Part shown: positions 8,568-18,142 of the stretch, in pieces
How the letters are laid out: each line of letters begins with the position of its first letter
How positions within the stretch are numbered: position 1 is the stretch's first letter
Translations under genes and position numbers: made by a program
The notes under the pieces: model-generated
What the model was told of the DNA's origin: nothing
What the model saw: the letters and a program-made list of their open reading frames with translations, nothing else
Database searches by the model: none
Assembly (NCBI GenBank): GCA_027050775.1
Contig: JALUBH010000007.1
Span: 54,535 to 118,534, forward strand
Direction of reading: 5' to 3'
DNA length: 64,000 bases
Source: Campylobacteraceae bacterium
GTDB lineage: Bacteria; Campylobacterota; Campylobacteria; Campylobacterales; Sulfurospirillaceae

Positions 8568-9239
8568 TCACATAATACCTCTAGTGAGTCTCTGAATAAC
8601 ACCCAAAACTTTTCCTGTTATCAAGACATCCTCGAAAGCTATAGTTTCTATATCATACTCAGGATTTTGAGATATAAGCTTTAACTTGCCATCAGCAGTT
8701 ATATCTAACCTTTTTACGAGTGTTCCACCTGGAGTCTGCAAAACATATATCTCTTTTTTATCTTTAAGAGGCACTATTTGACTTCTATCTACAAAAATAA
8801 CAGAACCGTCTTTTATAACGGGCTCCATAGAATCTCCCGTAACATTTATAGCTTCTATGTTTTTAAGCTTATACCTCCCGCCAAGCACCATAGCCAACTC
8901 TTCATCAACTCTTATACTCTCATAATCTTCATTATCGTTTATAGCTCCTCCACCGGCTGAAGTGTTTATCTGTTTGAAATATTTTAGAGTTATAAGCTTG
9001 TCGGTTGGTTGCATTAAAGATTCGGGAGATTGATCAAATAATATATAATTTATGACTATATTTTCTTTAGCACAAAACTCTACAATTGGTCTTAATGGAG
9101 GATTTCCACTCTTTTTCGACCTTGAAAAATGCTCCTTTGTGATACCTAACTCTCTTGCTATATCGCTATCAAAAATTTTCTTCTTTTTAGATTGTTGCAT
9201 ATATACTCTTATCTTTTCTATAACACTATTAAAATCCAA
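8568..9239 (-). CDS. S24-family self-cleaving repressor (LexA/CI-like)
   Basis: The N-terminal HTH (DSDIARELGITKEHFSRSKKSG) is joined to a peptidase S24 domain. The Ala-Gly cleavage pair (residues 95-96 in TSAGGGA), catalytic Ser137 (GDSMEP) and Lys176 (TLVKRL) are all present, so RecA-stimulated or LexA-like self-cleavage is plausible. Starts are non-ATG: TTG 9239 sits 5 bases after a strong GGAGG and is preferred over TTG 9251, which overlaps that site. It is divergent from a Y-family polymerase gene, suggesting a private SOS-like switch; that link is an inference. Confidence 0.88.
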   Translation of the reverse strand: MDFNSVIEKIRVYMQQSKKKKIFDSDIARELGITKEHFSRSKKSGNPPLRPIVEFCAKENIVINYILFDQSPESLMQPTDKLITLKYFKQINTSAGGGAINDNEDYESIRVDEELAMVLGGRYKLKNIEAINVTGDSMEPVIKDGSVIFVDRSQIVPLKDKKEIYVLQTPGGTLVKRLDITADGKLKLISQNPEYDIETIAFEDVLITGKVLGVIQRLTRGIM

Positions 9240-9254
9240 AATATCCTCCAAAAG

Positions 9255-9270
9255 TTGATAAATACATCAA
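9255..9270. promoter_or_regulatory. Candidate operator between S24 repressor and polymerase
   Basis: TTGATaaatacATCAA is a 5-bp inverted repeat with a 6-bp spacer, lying in the short divergent region between the two genes. Its place suits autoregulation plus control of the polymerase. No second copy was found, so this is a positional guess. Confidence 0.35.
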
Positions 9271-9338
9271 TTTATATGACTATTATATCAAAAATATTAG
9301 ATAATTACTACTCTAAAAAGACGGGTAAAGGAGGGTAT

Positions 9339-10625
9339 GTGAAAATTCACTTAGATATGGATTGTTTTTTTGCAAGTTGCGAAAGAGCAATAAACCCAAG
9401 ACTACGCAACAAACCTATAGCAGTAGGCGGACGAAGTGATACAAAGATATTTGAGAAAAACTTCACCGCAAGACAACTATATAACAAAAACAGGGGAGCT
9501 TTTGTTCCAAATATCTTTTACCCCACAAAAGGAGACAAAGACAAAGCTTTTGAAAACTTTTTTATAGACAAGCGAGGAGACAAAACAAAAATAAGAGGCA
9601 TCATAACTACTGCATCCTACGAGGCAAGAGCTTACGGCCTAAAAACCGGTATGACCATTAGAGAATCTCTACTACTTTGCCCTCGCCTGCTGGTTTTACC
9701 ACCAAATCACCTTTTATACCATGAATTTTCTCACAAACTATTTGTATTTTTGAAACTGAAAATTCCACTTGTAGAACAGTATAGCGTAGATGAATTTTTT
9801 GCTGATCTTAGAGGATGGGTCAAAGATGAAGATCTACTTGATTTTTGTATAAATTTACAGCAAGATATACTTAAGAAGTTTAAATTACCCATAACCATAG
9901 GCATAGCAAAATCAAAATGGGCGGCGAAATTAGTAACAAGCAGTGCTAAACCTTTTGGCGTAAGAGAAGTAAAAGAGGACGAGTGGAGTAACTTTATAAA
10001 AAATATGCCGATTCAAAAATTTCCGGGAATCGCCAAAGGATATAAACGCAGATTAGAAAGCAGGGGCATCAGAACTCTAGGGGAAATCAAAAATGCTAAA
10101 AACCTCTTCTACTCATGGAAAAAACCGGGGATTCAACTCTACAGAAGAGTTTTAGGTGTAGATAATGAGCCAATCATCCAAGAAACACCTAGAAAATCCA
10201 TTGGCATAAGCAGAACATTTGATCCCATAAAACAGAGATGCGAAATAAGAAGAAGAGTCTCTATCTTGGCTAGAAACCTAGCATACACAATCATAAAACT
10301 TAATCTAAATCCAACTTCTTACTATTTGAGCATAAAATATGAAAATTTTTTAAAATCAAAACATAGAATAACTATAGACAGATTTTTTAATGAAAAATTC
10401 TTCAAGTTTTTAATGCTTGAAATTTTTAACGAAACAGATATTTACAAAGCCCAAAAAGTAAAATATATAGGCATAAGTGCCTCAAACTTCATGGAATACA
10501 AACAAAAACCTTTCAACCTTTTAACCTTTGAAAAAGATATAAAGTTTAAAAAGATGGGAGACTCTATCCAAAAACTAAGAGAAAAATATGGCATAGATAT
10601 AATAAAAAATGGTTGTGAAATTTAA
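9339..10625 (+). CDS. Y-family translesion DNA polymerase with a fingers insertion
   Basis: The protein is an error-prone polymerase of the DinB/UmuC superfamily. The GTG at 9339 lies 5 bases after aaaggaggg and yields MKIHLDMDCFFASCE, the normal family N-terminus, and 428 residues. Catalytic acids Asp6, Asp8 and the YSVDEFF pair Asp151/Glu152 are present. Between PIAVGG and TTASYEARAYG there are about 55 residues where canonical DinB has about 10, a clear insertion. The divergent S24 repressor suggests damage-regulated expression. The sequence does not settle whether Pol IV or Pol V is the better name. Confidence 0.9.
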   Translation: MKIHLDMDCFFASCERAINPRLRNKPIAVGGRSDTKIFEKNFTARQLYNKNRGAFVPNIFYPTKGDKDKAFENFFIDKRGDKTKIRGIITTASYEARAYGLKTGMTIRESLLLCPRLLVLPPNHLLYHEFSHKLFVFLKLKIPLVEQYSVDEFFADLRGWVKDEDLLDFCINLQQDILKKFKLPITIGIAKSKWAAKLVTSSAKPFGVREVKEDEWSNFIKNMPIQKFPGIAKGYKRRLESRGIRTLGEIKNAKNLFYSWKKPGIQLYRRVLGVDNEPIIQETPRKSIGISRTFDPIKQRCEIRRRVSILARNLAYTIIKLNLNPTSYYLSIKYENFLKSKHRITIDRFFNEKFFKFLMLEIFNETDIYKAQKVKYIGISASNFMEYKQKPFNLLTFEKDIKFKKMGDSIQKLREKYGIDIIKNGCEI

Positions 10626-10660
10626 GATATAATACAAAATAAATACAATGGAGAGACAAT

Positions 10661-10975
10661 ATGAGTATAATGTTAGAATTTGCAATGTTTCCAACGGACA
10701 AGGGCGAGAGTGTTAGCTCTTATGTAAGCAAAATCATAGAGATGATAGATAAAAGCGGAGTTTCATACAAACTAACACCTATGGGAACGGTTATAGAGTG
10801 CGAAAAAATGGATGAAGCATTAGAAATCATAAAAAAATCTTACGAATGCCTAGAGAAGGACTGCTCTCGCATATACTCCTCTATGAATTTTGACATAAGA
10901 AAAGGCAAAACTGGCAGACTTGAAGGAAAAATAGCTTCTATAGAGAGAACGCTTGGCAAAAGCATTAAGCACTAA
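10661..10975 (+). CDS. MTH1187/YkoF-type (DUF77) thiamine-binding-like protein
   Basis: This 104-residue protein begins MSIMLEFAMFPTDKGESVSSYVSKI and contains YKLTPMGTVIE, the signature of the MTH1187 (DUF77) ferredoxin-like family. Some relatives bind thiamine or its precursors, so a vitamin-binding role is possible but not shown here. The ATG follows aatggagaga. It stands alone between the polymerase and the opposing PPOX gene, behind a TATAAT at 10628-10633. Confidence 0.8.
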   Translation: MSIMLEFAMFPTDKGESVSSYVSKIIEMIDKSGVSYKLTPMGTVIECEKMDEALEIIKKSYECLEKDCSRIYSSMNFDIRKGKTGRLEGKIASIERTLGKSIKH

Positions 10976-10984
10976 ACTATACAC

Positions 10985-12319
10985 CTAGAACATATCGTTT
11001 ACGATCTTTTTTGCCACTTTTTTAGAGTTACCGACACAATCATTTAATCCTACTCCGAAGTATGCATTTGAACTTAGATATAAGCCTTTGTGTTCTCCTA
11101 ATCTCTTGAACAATTTATCCATTTTCTCCAAGTGCCCTACTCTATAGTTTGGAATTCCTCTCTCCCATTTTTTTACATAGCTCACATCGGGCAGTTCATC
11201 TATGCCCATAGTCTCTTTTGCTCCTTTTATGGCTATCTCTTTTAGCTCTTTTTCGCTTTTAAGCGCCAAGGATGGACTTCTTTGCCCTCCTATCATCACT
11301 CTGAGTGCTTTTTTGTTTTTTGGAGCACGATCTGTAAATATAGAGCTGTCCCATAGCACACCTAGAACATCTTTTTTTGCTGAACTTGTTGTTAGCAGAC
11401 CAAAACCCTGAAGTTTATGAGAAAGCTCATTGTAGCCCAAGCCGACAACGCTTATAGGCGAATACTCTATATCATCTAACATTTCAGAGAGTTGTGGGTC
11501 TATTTGTTTGACTATCTCTTTACTCTCATAGGCCGGCGTTGAAAGCACTACTGTGTCAAATTCTTCTGTTTTGCCCTCTACATGTAGGAGGTATTTTTGG
11601 TTGATTTTACTAAGGTTTTCTATAGATACATCTGTTTTTATCTCTATTTTTAATGAATTTGTGAGCAAATCTATAAAACTACTAACTCCGCCCTTAAAAC
11701 TCATCAGAACTCCGCCCGGTCCAGCATCTTTTTTCTTTTTCTTTAGCATTCCTTTAAATAATCCGCCATACTCTTTTTCGAGCTTAACCACTGCGGGAAA
11801 TGCAGAATTTACAGATATCTTATCCGGAGAAGATGCAAAAATACCTGCAACCATAGGGTCCAAAAAGGCATCCGTCATCTCTTTACCTACTCTTCTATAT
11901 CCGAAAGATTGAAGTGTTTCATCATAATCATCTTTTTTGGCGGGGACAAAAATCTCTCCTGCTACTCTTAATTTTCCAAGCGTTGAAAGCAGAGGTGTTT
12001 TCAAAAAGGCCAAAGGAGACTCTGGCAACTGATGTAGTGCATCTTTATATATAAATCTCACTCTTGCGTTATCGCTGCTGCGCATTAGCAAATCTTCTGC
12101 TCCGCTCTCTTTTACAAGTTCAAGAGTATCTGGTTTATTTGACAAAAAGCCATTGCTTCCCTCTTCAAATAAAAATCCATCTATATTTTTTGTCATCATT
12201 TTACCGCCAAGCGAACTCTCTTTTTCAAAAAGTGTGATTTCTGCTTCGGGTCTATATTTTTTGATATAAAATGCGGTAGTCAAACCACTAATTCCACCAC
12301 CTATGATAGCAATTTTCAT
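10985..12319 (-). CDS. hemY: Protoporphyrinogen oxidase (HemY-type)
   Basis: The flavoenzyme oxidises protoporphyrinogen IX to protoporphyrin IX in heme synthesis. The N-terminal FAD motif IAIIGGGISGLTTAFYI and the second conserved stretch GGKMMTKNIDGFLFEEGSNGFL fit HemY-type PPOX. The 444-residue length is slightly short. The C-terminal GLYLSSNAYFGVGLNDCVGNSKKVA is the closing FAD contact. The gene is sometimes labelled hemG in databases. It begins 4 bp downstream of the rarA stop, at the 3' end of the leftward operon. Confidence 0.88.
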   Translation of the reverse strand: MKIAIIGGGISGLTTAFYIKKYRPEAEITLFEKESSLGGKMMTKNIDGFLFEEGSNGFLSNKPDTLELVKESGAEDLLMRSSDNARVRFIYKDALHQLPESPLAFLKTPLLSTLGKLRVAGEIFVPAKKDDYDETLQSFGYRRVGKEMTDAFLDPMVAGIFASSPDKISVNSAFPAVVKLEKEYGGLFKGMLKKKKKDAGPGGVLMSFKGGVSSFIDLLTNSLKIEIKTDVSIENLSKINQKYLLHVEGKTEEFDTVVLSTPAYESKEIVKQIDPQLSEMLDDIEYSPISVVGLGYNELSHKLQGFGLLTTSSAKKDVLGVLWDSSIFTDRAPKNKKALRVMIGGQRSPSLALKSEKELKEIAIKGAKETMGIDELPDVSYVKKWERGIPNYRVGHLEKMDKLFKRLGEHKGLYLSSNAYFGVGLNDCVGNSKKVAKKIVNDMF

Positions 12320-12323
12320 CCGG

Positions 12324-13511
12324 TTATCCCTTTTTTATCTTTTCTAGCCACTCATCTAAAGTCTTCTCGAAGCCTATTTGCGAGCTTTTATAAAACTTCA
12401 GATCAATACCTAAATAATCCTGCCTGACCCATCCGCCAAAATCGTGCGGATACCTATACTCTTTTGCTCCTAATTTGGTCAAATGCTTTGGTATTTCTAT
12501 TGCCCTCTTCTCTTGTATATAATTTTGTGCTTCATTTATCGCCTTATACGCACTATTTGATTTTGGGCTTGATGCTAGGTAAACCAGTGTTTGAGCGAGT
12601 ATAATTCTAGCCTCAGGAAAACCAATCTTACTAACACTTTGCAGACAGCTGTTTGCAAGATTTAGAGCGTTTGGGTTAGCATTGCCTATGTCTTCACTTG
12701 AGAGTATCACTAGGCGACGAGCTATAAAATCTGCACTCTCTCCGGCATCTATAAGTCTAGCGAGATAATACAATCCCGCATCTACATCACTGCCTCTTAT
12801 ACTCTTTATCATCGCACTAATCAAATCATAATGCACAGAATCTGAACTAACACCCTCTTTTAGTGCATTTGGTCTCAAAGATTTTAGAGTTTTTAGCTCT
12901 ACATGTAGAGCTATCTTTAATGCAAACTCTAAAAGGTTTAGCATAGACCTCACATCTCCGCTCGAAGAGCTTATAAGATACTCTTGCGCATCTAAATCTA
13001 TATCAAAAGATATCTCTTGCTCTACTCTTTTTAAAACATCTTGCATATCTTCATCACTCAGTTGAAAAAACTCGAACAGCATTGAGCGAGACCTTATGCC
13101 ATTGGTGAGAGAAAAATAGGGATTTTCCGTACTTGCACCTATGATTATAGCTTCTCTTCTTTCCATCGGCACCAATAGTACCTCTTGCTGAGTTTTAGAG
13201 AGTCTATGCACCTCATCTATAAATATCAATGGCTTTTGAAGTGAATTTTGGTGATTTTTTAGTATCTTCCTTATCTCTTCAACTTTTATATTTGTTGCAT
13301 CCATCTCGTAAAATGGCAACTCCATCTGAGTTGAGATAACTTTGGCAAGTGTCGTCTTTCCAACCCCCGCAGGTCCAAAAAATATACTGTGAGATATACT
13401 TCTTTTTTCCAAAAGCTCTCTAAATGGTGCTTTTTTTGCGCATAGGTGTTTCTGACCGCATATCTCATCTATGCTTTTTGGTCTAAACTTTAGTGCTAGG
13501 TTCTCTATCAA
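12324..13511 (-). CDS. rarA: Replication-associated recombination protein A (AAA+ ATPase)
   Basis: RarA/MgsA acts at stalled replication forks with SSB. Walker A GPAGVGKTT, Walker B LIFIDEVHR and the sensor GASTENPYFSL are all clear. The family N-terminus NLALKFRPKSIDEICGQKHL fixes the beginning. A TTG at 13511 (or 13514) gives about 395 residues; the ATG at 13565 would add an unrelated leader and extend the overlap with rluB to 83 bp. The start remains the least certain part. It is translationally packed with rluB upstream and PPOX downstream. Confidence 0.92.
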   Translation of the reverse strand: MIENLALKFRPKSIDEICGQKHLCAKKAPFRELLEKRSISHSIFFGPAGVGKTTLAKVISTQMELPFYEMDATNIKVEEIRKILKNHQNSLQKPLIFIDEVHRLSKTQQEVLLVPMERREAIIIGASTENPYFSLTNGIRSRSMLFEFFQLSDEDMQDVLKRVEQEISFDIDLDAQEYLISSSSGDVRSMLNLLEFALKIALHVELKTLKSLRPNALKEGVSSDSVHYDLISAMIKSIRGSDVDAGLYYLARLIDAGESADFIARRLVILSSEDIGNANPNALNLANSCLQSVSKIGFPEARIILAQTLVYLASSPKSNSAYKAINEAQNYIQEKRAIEIPKHLTKLGAKEYRYPHDFGGWVRQDYLGIDLKFYKSSQIGFEKTLDEWLEKIKKG

Positions 13512-14292
13512 CAAGTTTTGCTTTCTCTTTTTTGCTATAAGACAAATAATCTCGCAATGCATCATATTCTGTGGTTGTTAAGAATCTATGTTTTCCGGGC
13601 TTTAGCATATCTAAATCGATCTTTCCGTAACTTACTCTTTTAAGACCGACAACATCGGCATCAAAATACCCGAAAAATCTCCTTAACTCTCTATTTTTAC
13701 CCTCATTTATAGTCACTTTTATAGTGGAGTAGGTGGGTCTGCTTTTGATGATGCGATAATCCAAAAATGGAGCAAACTCCATGGATCTCACTTTGCTTTG
13801 TTCGTGTCCACCTTTACTCGCATCTGCGAGAAAAAGACCCTCTTGCATAGCAACTTCCATATGCTTGGTTACTTCGCCTTTAATCTTAACATAGTAAACT
13901 CTTTCCAAATCTCCATGCATCAAAGCCGAGACGATATCTGGGGCATCACTCAGCAAAAGAAGTCCTTCGCTAGTAAAATCCAATCTTCCTATACTCATAA
14001 AATGAGAAAATTTTGAAGGAAGCGTATCGTAGATGGTTTTTCTGCCTCTATCATCTTTTTTACTAACTAACTCACCTTTTTGTTTATGATAAACAATAAC
14101 AGTGTATTTTGTTTTTTTATATAGGCTTCTGCCTTTAATTCGTATTTTATTTTCAAAATTTACTTTAGTAGAAAGGTCTGTTACAACTTCACCATCAACA
14201 CTAACCAAGCCATCTTGTATGAGCTTATCAGCCTCTCTTCTTGAGTGTCTAGTATTATGAGAAATCATCTTATTTAATCGGATTGGCTCCAC
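13483..14292 (-). CDS. rluB: RsuA/RluB-family 23S rRNA pseudouridine synthase
   Basis: An N-terminal S4 RNA-binding domain (IRLNKMISHNTRHSRREADKLIQDGLVSVDG) precedes the catalytic domain, whose GRLDFTSEGLLLLSD holds the catalytic Asp. GKNRELRRFFGYF is the second conserved motif. It has 269 residues, as expected for RluB-type enzymes that modify helix 89 of 23S rRNA. It abuts kdsD, sharing its last base, and overlaps the rarA start. Confidence 0.9.
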   Translation of the reverse strand: MEPIRLNKMISHNTRHSRREADKLIQDGLVSVDGEVVTDLSTKVNFENKIRIKGRSLYKKTKYTVIVYHKQKGELVSKKDDRGRKTIYDTLPSKFSHFMSIGRLDFTSEGLLLLSDAPDIVSALMHGDLERVYYVKIKGEVTKHMEVAMQEGLFLADASKGGHEQSKVRSMEFAPFLDYRIIKSRPTYSTIKVTINEGKNRELRRFFGYFDADVVGLKRVSYGKIDLDMLKPGKHRFLTTTEYDALRDYLSYSKKEKAKLVDREPSTKV

Positions 14293-15257
14293 TACTTTAT
14301 CCCCGCTTCTATGAGGTCATGTATATGAAGAACACCTGCGACTCTTTCGCTCTCATCTACTATAGCAATCAGTTGTATCTTATATTTCTCTACGAAAGCC
14401 AGTGCATCACTAGCAAGCAGGTTATCACCTTGCAAAACTTTTGGATTTTTTGTTGCAAACTCGATAGCTTTTGCATCTATTGAAAAATTCTCTTTCATAA
14501 TAGCTCTTCTTAAGTCTCCATCGCTGAGTATCGCTAAAAGCTTACGGTCTTCATCTTCTATAAGTACATTTCCCAGCCTTCCTTCGCTCATAACAACTAT
14601 AGCCTCTTTTAGACTACTGTTTTTATTTACAACAGGAAGCTTGCTGACATGCATCAAATCTTTCACTTTTACGAAGAGTCTCTTGCCTAAACTTCCTCCT
14701 GGATGAAATGAAGCAAAATCCTCTTTTTTGAAATCTTTCTTTTTCATCAAGCAAACCGAGAGTGCATCTCCCATAGCAAGAGTTAAAGTCGTAGATGTTG
14801 TAGGTGCAGCATCTAGTGGGCAGGCCTCTTTTTCGACATCTATAGATAAAAATATATCTCCATATCTGCCGAGTGATGACTCCTTGCTTCTCGCCATAGC
14901 TATAAGCGGTATATCAAACCTTTTTATATGAGGAAGTATCTTTATGAGCTCTTCACTCTCACCGCTGAAGCTGATAGCTAGTACTGCATCATCTTTTCCT
15001 ATCATACCCAAGTCACCATGCAAGGCTTCTGTAGGGTGTATAAAAAAGCTGCTAGTTCCCGTGCTAGCCATTGTAGCAGCTATCTTTGCTCCTATAAGCC
15101 CGCTTTTCCCAACACCTGTTATGATGAGCTTCCCTTTTATGGAGGCTATCAACTCGACTGCCCTATTCATCTCTTCGTCTATCTTTTGCACTGCATCAAG
15201 TAGCTCTTTTGCCTCTAATCTCAACACATCTTTAGCTGTATCTTTAAAATCTACCAT
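14292..15257 (-). CDS. kdsD: Arabinose-5-phosphate isomerase (KpsF/GutQ family)
   Basis: KdsD converts ribulose 5-phosphate to arabinose 5-phosphate, the entry to KDO and lipopolysaccharide synthesis. The N-terminal SIS domain shows GVGKSGLIGAKIAATMASTG and HPTEALHGDLG. Two CBS domains follow (residues about 200-321, from VKDLM). The 321-residue length is standard. It lies 9 bp downstream of rnj, in an rsmA-rnj-kdsD order known in Helicobacter and relatives. Confidence 0.94.
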   Translation of the reverse strand: MVDFKDTAKDVLRLEAKELLDAVQKIDEEMNRAVELIASIKGKLIITGVGKSGLIGAKIAATMASTGTSSFFIHPTEALHGDLGMIGKDDAVLAISFSGESEELIKILPHIKRFDIPLIAMARSKESSLGRYGDIFLSIDVEKEACPLDAAPTTSTTLTLAMGDALSVCLMKKKDFKKEDFASFHPGGSLGKRLFVKVKDLMHVSKLPVVNKNSSLKEAIVVMSEGRLGNVLIEDEDRKLLAILSDGDLRRAIMKENFSIDAKAIEFATKNPKVLQGDNLLASDALAFVEKYKIQLIAIVDESERVAGVLHIHDLIEAGIK

Positions 15258-15266
15258 TTAACTGCC

Positions 15267-17192
15267 TTACATCATAAATATCGTAGGAACTATGGTTGGA
15301 TATTTTTTCATTTTCCTATATATATGTTTTCTAAGAACTTGTCTCAACTCGTTTTCGAGCGCTTTTTTGTTTTGAAAAAGCTCTTTTTTTGCATTGACTG
15401 TAAATTGATCTATCACGCCTTCCATCTCTTGTGAAAACTTTCGATCATCTTTGTCAGATACTAAACCATAGCTTACAACCCTTGGTCTGCTAGCTAGTTT
15501 TTGCTCATTTATATTAACCTGGGCTACAACCATAACAAGACCTGAATCTGCCATCTTTTGTCTGTCTATGACGACATCATTTGCTATCTTCTCATTTGCT
15601 TGGTTATCAACAAAAACTTTTCCTGTTTTTACAGATTTGACCTTTTTTATATATTTTGGACAAACCTCTATCTGGTCGCCATCACTCATAAGCAGTATAT
15701 TTCTCGGTGGAATTCCACATTTCATGGCAGTCTCTTTGTGCCTGGAAGTATGGTTAAACTCCCCATGAACCGGCAAGAAAAATTTCGGTTTTACGAGTCT
15801 GAGTATCAGTTTTTGCTCTTCTTGGGCTGCGTGTCCGCTCACATGTATCTCGCTAAAATCCTGATATGCCACGCTTGCGCCACTCTTAATCAAAAAGTTC
15901 AGAACCTTTGAAACGCTTCCCTCATTGCCCGGTATAGCTTTTGCAGATATTATGATTTGATCACTTGTTTTTATCTTTATGTGCCTATGTTCATCAGTAG
16001 CCATTCTGTAAAGTGCTGCCATAGTCTCACCCTGACTTCCTGTAGTAACTATAAGCACCTCTTTGTCGTTATGTTTGTTAACTTCATGCGGATCTATAAA
16101 TATGCTTTTGTCTAGGTCGATGTATCCTAAATCTATAGCGGTAAAGAGGTTTCGCTCCATGGATCTTCCTATAACACAAACTTTTCTATTGTATTTTAAT
16201 CCATAGCTGATAGCCTGGTAAACTCTGTGTATATTTGAAGAAAAAGTTGACATTATCACCCTGCCCTTTGACTTTGCAAATATATAATCAAAAGTCTTTC
16301 CAACCGTACTTTCACTTCTTGTTATACCCTCTTTGTGCGAATTAGTACTATCACTCAAAAGACATAGCACACCTTTTTCTCCATACTCGGCAAATCGATT
16401 CAAATCAGTCACATAACCATCTATCGGTGTATGGTCTATCTTAAAATCTCCCGTATGTATGATCGTTCCGGCTTCTGTTGTAATTGCAAGAGATGAAGCG
16501 TCTATGATGGAGTGTGTTATATGCATCCATTCGACTTTTATATCTCCTATCTTATAAATTTTTCTCTTTTGTACCGGTCTAAAAAGCTTTCTAAACTGTT
16601 TAATCCCATGCTCTTCAAATTTATTTGATAGCATACCCAAAGGCAAAGGAGTCGCATATATAGGAAATTGCATCTCTTTAAATAGATATGCTACTGCTCC
16701 TATATGATCTTCATGTGCGTGAGTAATCACGATGGCTTTTATCTTCTTTTTTATCTGTCTAAGATATGTAAAATCAGGGATAAGTATATCAACTCCATGC
16801 ATATCATCAGTTGGAAAGCTCATACCGACATCTACCACTATGGCACTTGTATCTGTCTCTATAACTGTTATATTTCCGCCAATCTCACCCAATCCACCAA
16901 GTGGTGTAATCTTCACTTTAGCTGTCGTATTTTGATTGATATTGTTAAATTTTTCGAGCCTCTCTTTATGTATCTTGTGATTTGCATCTATGGCTATTTG
17001 CATATCTTTTTGCCACTTCTCATTACCTTCTAAGACACTTGGTTGGTTTTTCGCACTTTTGCGTTTTCTATTTTGCCTGTTTGGGTTTGGCTTCTTTGTT
17101 TGTCTTTGCGGATTTACCGTATTTGCAGTACTGTTTTGCACTGTTTTGTTTGTCGGCTTTTTGCCGGCATCATCTGTTCTGTTTTGTTGCAT
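15267..17192 (-). CDS. rnj: Ribonuclease J
   Basis: RNase J is a metallo-beta-lactamase/beta-CASP nuclease with 5'-exo and endonuclease activity in mRNA turnover. The HAHEDH zinc motif is at residues 158-163, and later conserved segments include TGDFKIDH and HVSGHAAQEE. The first about 85 residues are a Lys/Asn/Gln-rich low-complexity tail, as in the Helicobacter enzyme, where the tail affects RNA binding and the RhpA helicase partnership. At 641 residues it is close to that enzyme's length. Confidence 0.95.
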   Translation of the reverse strand: MQQNRTDDAGKKPTNKTVQNSTANTVNPQRQTKKPNPNRQNRKRKSAKNQPSVLEGNEKWQKDMQIAIDANHKIHKERLEKFNNINQNTTAKVKITPLGGLGEIGGNITVIETDTSAIVVDVGMSFPTDDMHGVDILIPDFTYLRQIKKKIKAIVITHAHEDHIGAVAYLFKEMQFPIYATPLPLGMLSNKFEEHGIKQFRKLFRPVQKRKIYKIGDIKVEWMHITHSIIDASSLAITTEAGTIIHTGDFKIDHTPIDGYVTDLNRFAEYGEKGVLCLLSDSTNSHKEGITRSESTVGKTFDYIFAKSKGRVIMSTFSSNIHRVYQAISYGLKYNRKVCVIGRSMERNLFTAIDLGYIDLDKSIFIDPHEVNKHNDKEVLIVTTGSQGETMAALYRMATDEHRHIKIKTSDQIIISAKAIPGNEGSVSKVLNFLIKSGASVAYQDFSEIHVSGHAAQEEQKLILRLVKPKFFLPVHGEFNHTSRHKETAMKCGIPPRNILLMSDGDQIEVCPKYIKKVKSVKTGKVFVDNQANEKIANDVVIDRQKMADSGLVMVVAQVNINEQKLASRPRVVSYGLVSDKDDRKFSQEMEGVIDQFTVNAKKELFQNKKALENELRQVLRKHIYRKMKKYPTIVPTIFMM

Positions 17193-17216
17193 TTTTTTAC
17201 CTTAATCTTGAAAAAA

Positions 17217-18032
17217 CTACTTTTTTAAAATTTTTTCATATAAATTAAGATGATTTTCGACGCTTAATTCGTGAGGTCTTGCTGAAACTATTATCCCCAT
17301 CGAGTTTAATAGTTTTTTTGCAAACTCTTTATTGTAAATTGAGGATATATTTTTAACCCAGGTTTTTCTAGGGCTAGAAAAAGATATTTTTAGATATTTT
17401 TTAAACCCGATAAAATCCTGAGCACTTTTAAACAAGGGGTTTACGCCATGTATAAATTCTCTTTTTTTTACAATTTTCAAAATAGACGAAGTCACTTTTG
17501 GGGCTGGCTCAAACGAGTCTGAGCTAACATCAAAAAGTAATTTTACATCTGCAATACTTTGAGAAAGGATCGCTAAAGAACTGAACTCTTTAGTCTTAAA
17601 TGGGGCAGAAAATTTCTGTGCAACCTCTTTTTGAATCATTACAATCATAGAATCGCATTTTTCATCTTCTAGTGCTTTGAGTATGATTTTTGTTGCTATG
17701 TAGTATGGTAAATTTGCCACCAAATCATAAGAATCATTTTCAAGTGATCCTTTTTCAAAACACTCTAGAACATCGATTTGTTCTAGTTTTAACCTTTCCT
17801 CTTCTATCTCTTTGCGAAATTTTTCTCTCAAATGAACGCATAAGTCTCTATCGACCTCATAAGCTTTTACAGGCTTTACCCTTAGAAGCATTTGCGTCAA
17901 ATCACCTAAGCCAGGTCCAATCTCAACTAATTTTCTTTTATTGATGGACATCGATTGGATGATTTTGTTTAAAACTGTTGTATCTTGCAAGAAGTTCTGA
18001 CCAAATCTCTTTTTGGCCTCAATTTGTGGCAT
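17217..18032 (-). CDS. rsmA: 16S rRNA (A1518/A1519) dimethyltransferase
   Basis: RsmA (KsgA) dimethylates two adenines at the 3' end of 16S rRNA. The N-terminal AKKRFGQNFLQD, SAM motif VEIGPGLGDLTQ and catalytic NLPYYIAT are all visible. The length of 271 residues is normal. It is the first gene of the leftward operon, 24 bp before rnj, and is transcribed away from ogt. Confidence 0.95.
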   Translation of the reverse strand: MPQIEAKKRFGQNFLQDTTVLNKIIQSMSINKRKLVEIGPGLGDLTQMLLRVKPVKAYEVDRDLCVHLREKFRKEIEEERLKLEQIDVLECFEKGSLENDSYDLVANLPYYIATKIILKALEDEKCDSMIVMIQKEVAQKFSAPFKTKEFSSLAILSQSIADVKLLFDVSSDSFEPAPKVTSSILKIVKKREFIHGVNPLFKSAQDFIGFKKYLKISFSSPRKTWVKNISSIYNKEFAKKLLNSMGIIVSARPHELSVENHLNLYEKILKK

Positions 18033-18142
18033 ATATACCCACCCTTTAAATTTGAATTGATTATACCTTTAGTTTACTTATAGCTTTCTTTTTCATAATC
18101 CTTTCATTTTGTTTTGATATAATACCAAACTTAACAACAATC

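Noticed and set aside
15558..17248. Several plus-strand open frames of 60-117 codons opposite rnj
   Set aside because: They mirror the rnj coding sequence, lack ribosome sites and overlap one another in different frames.
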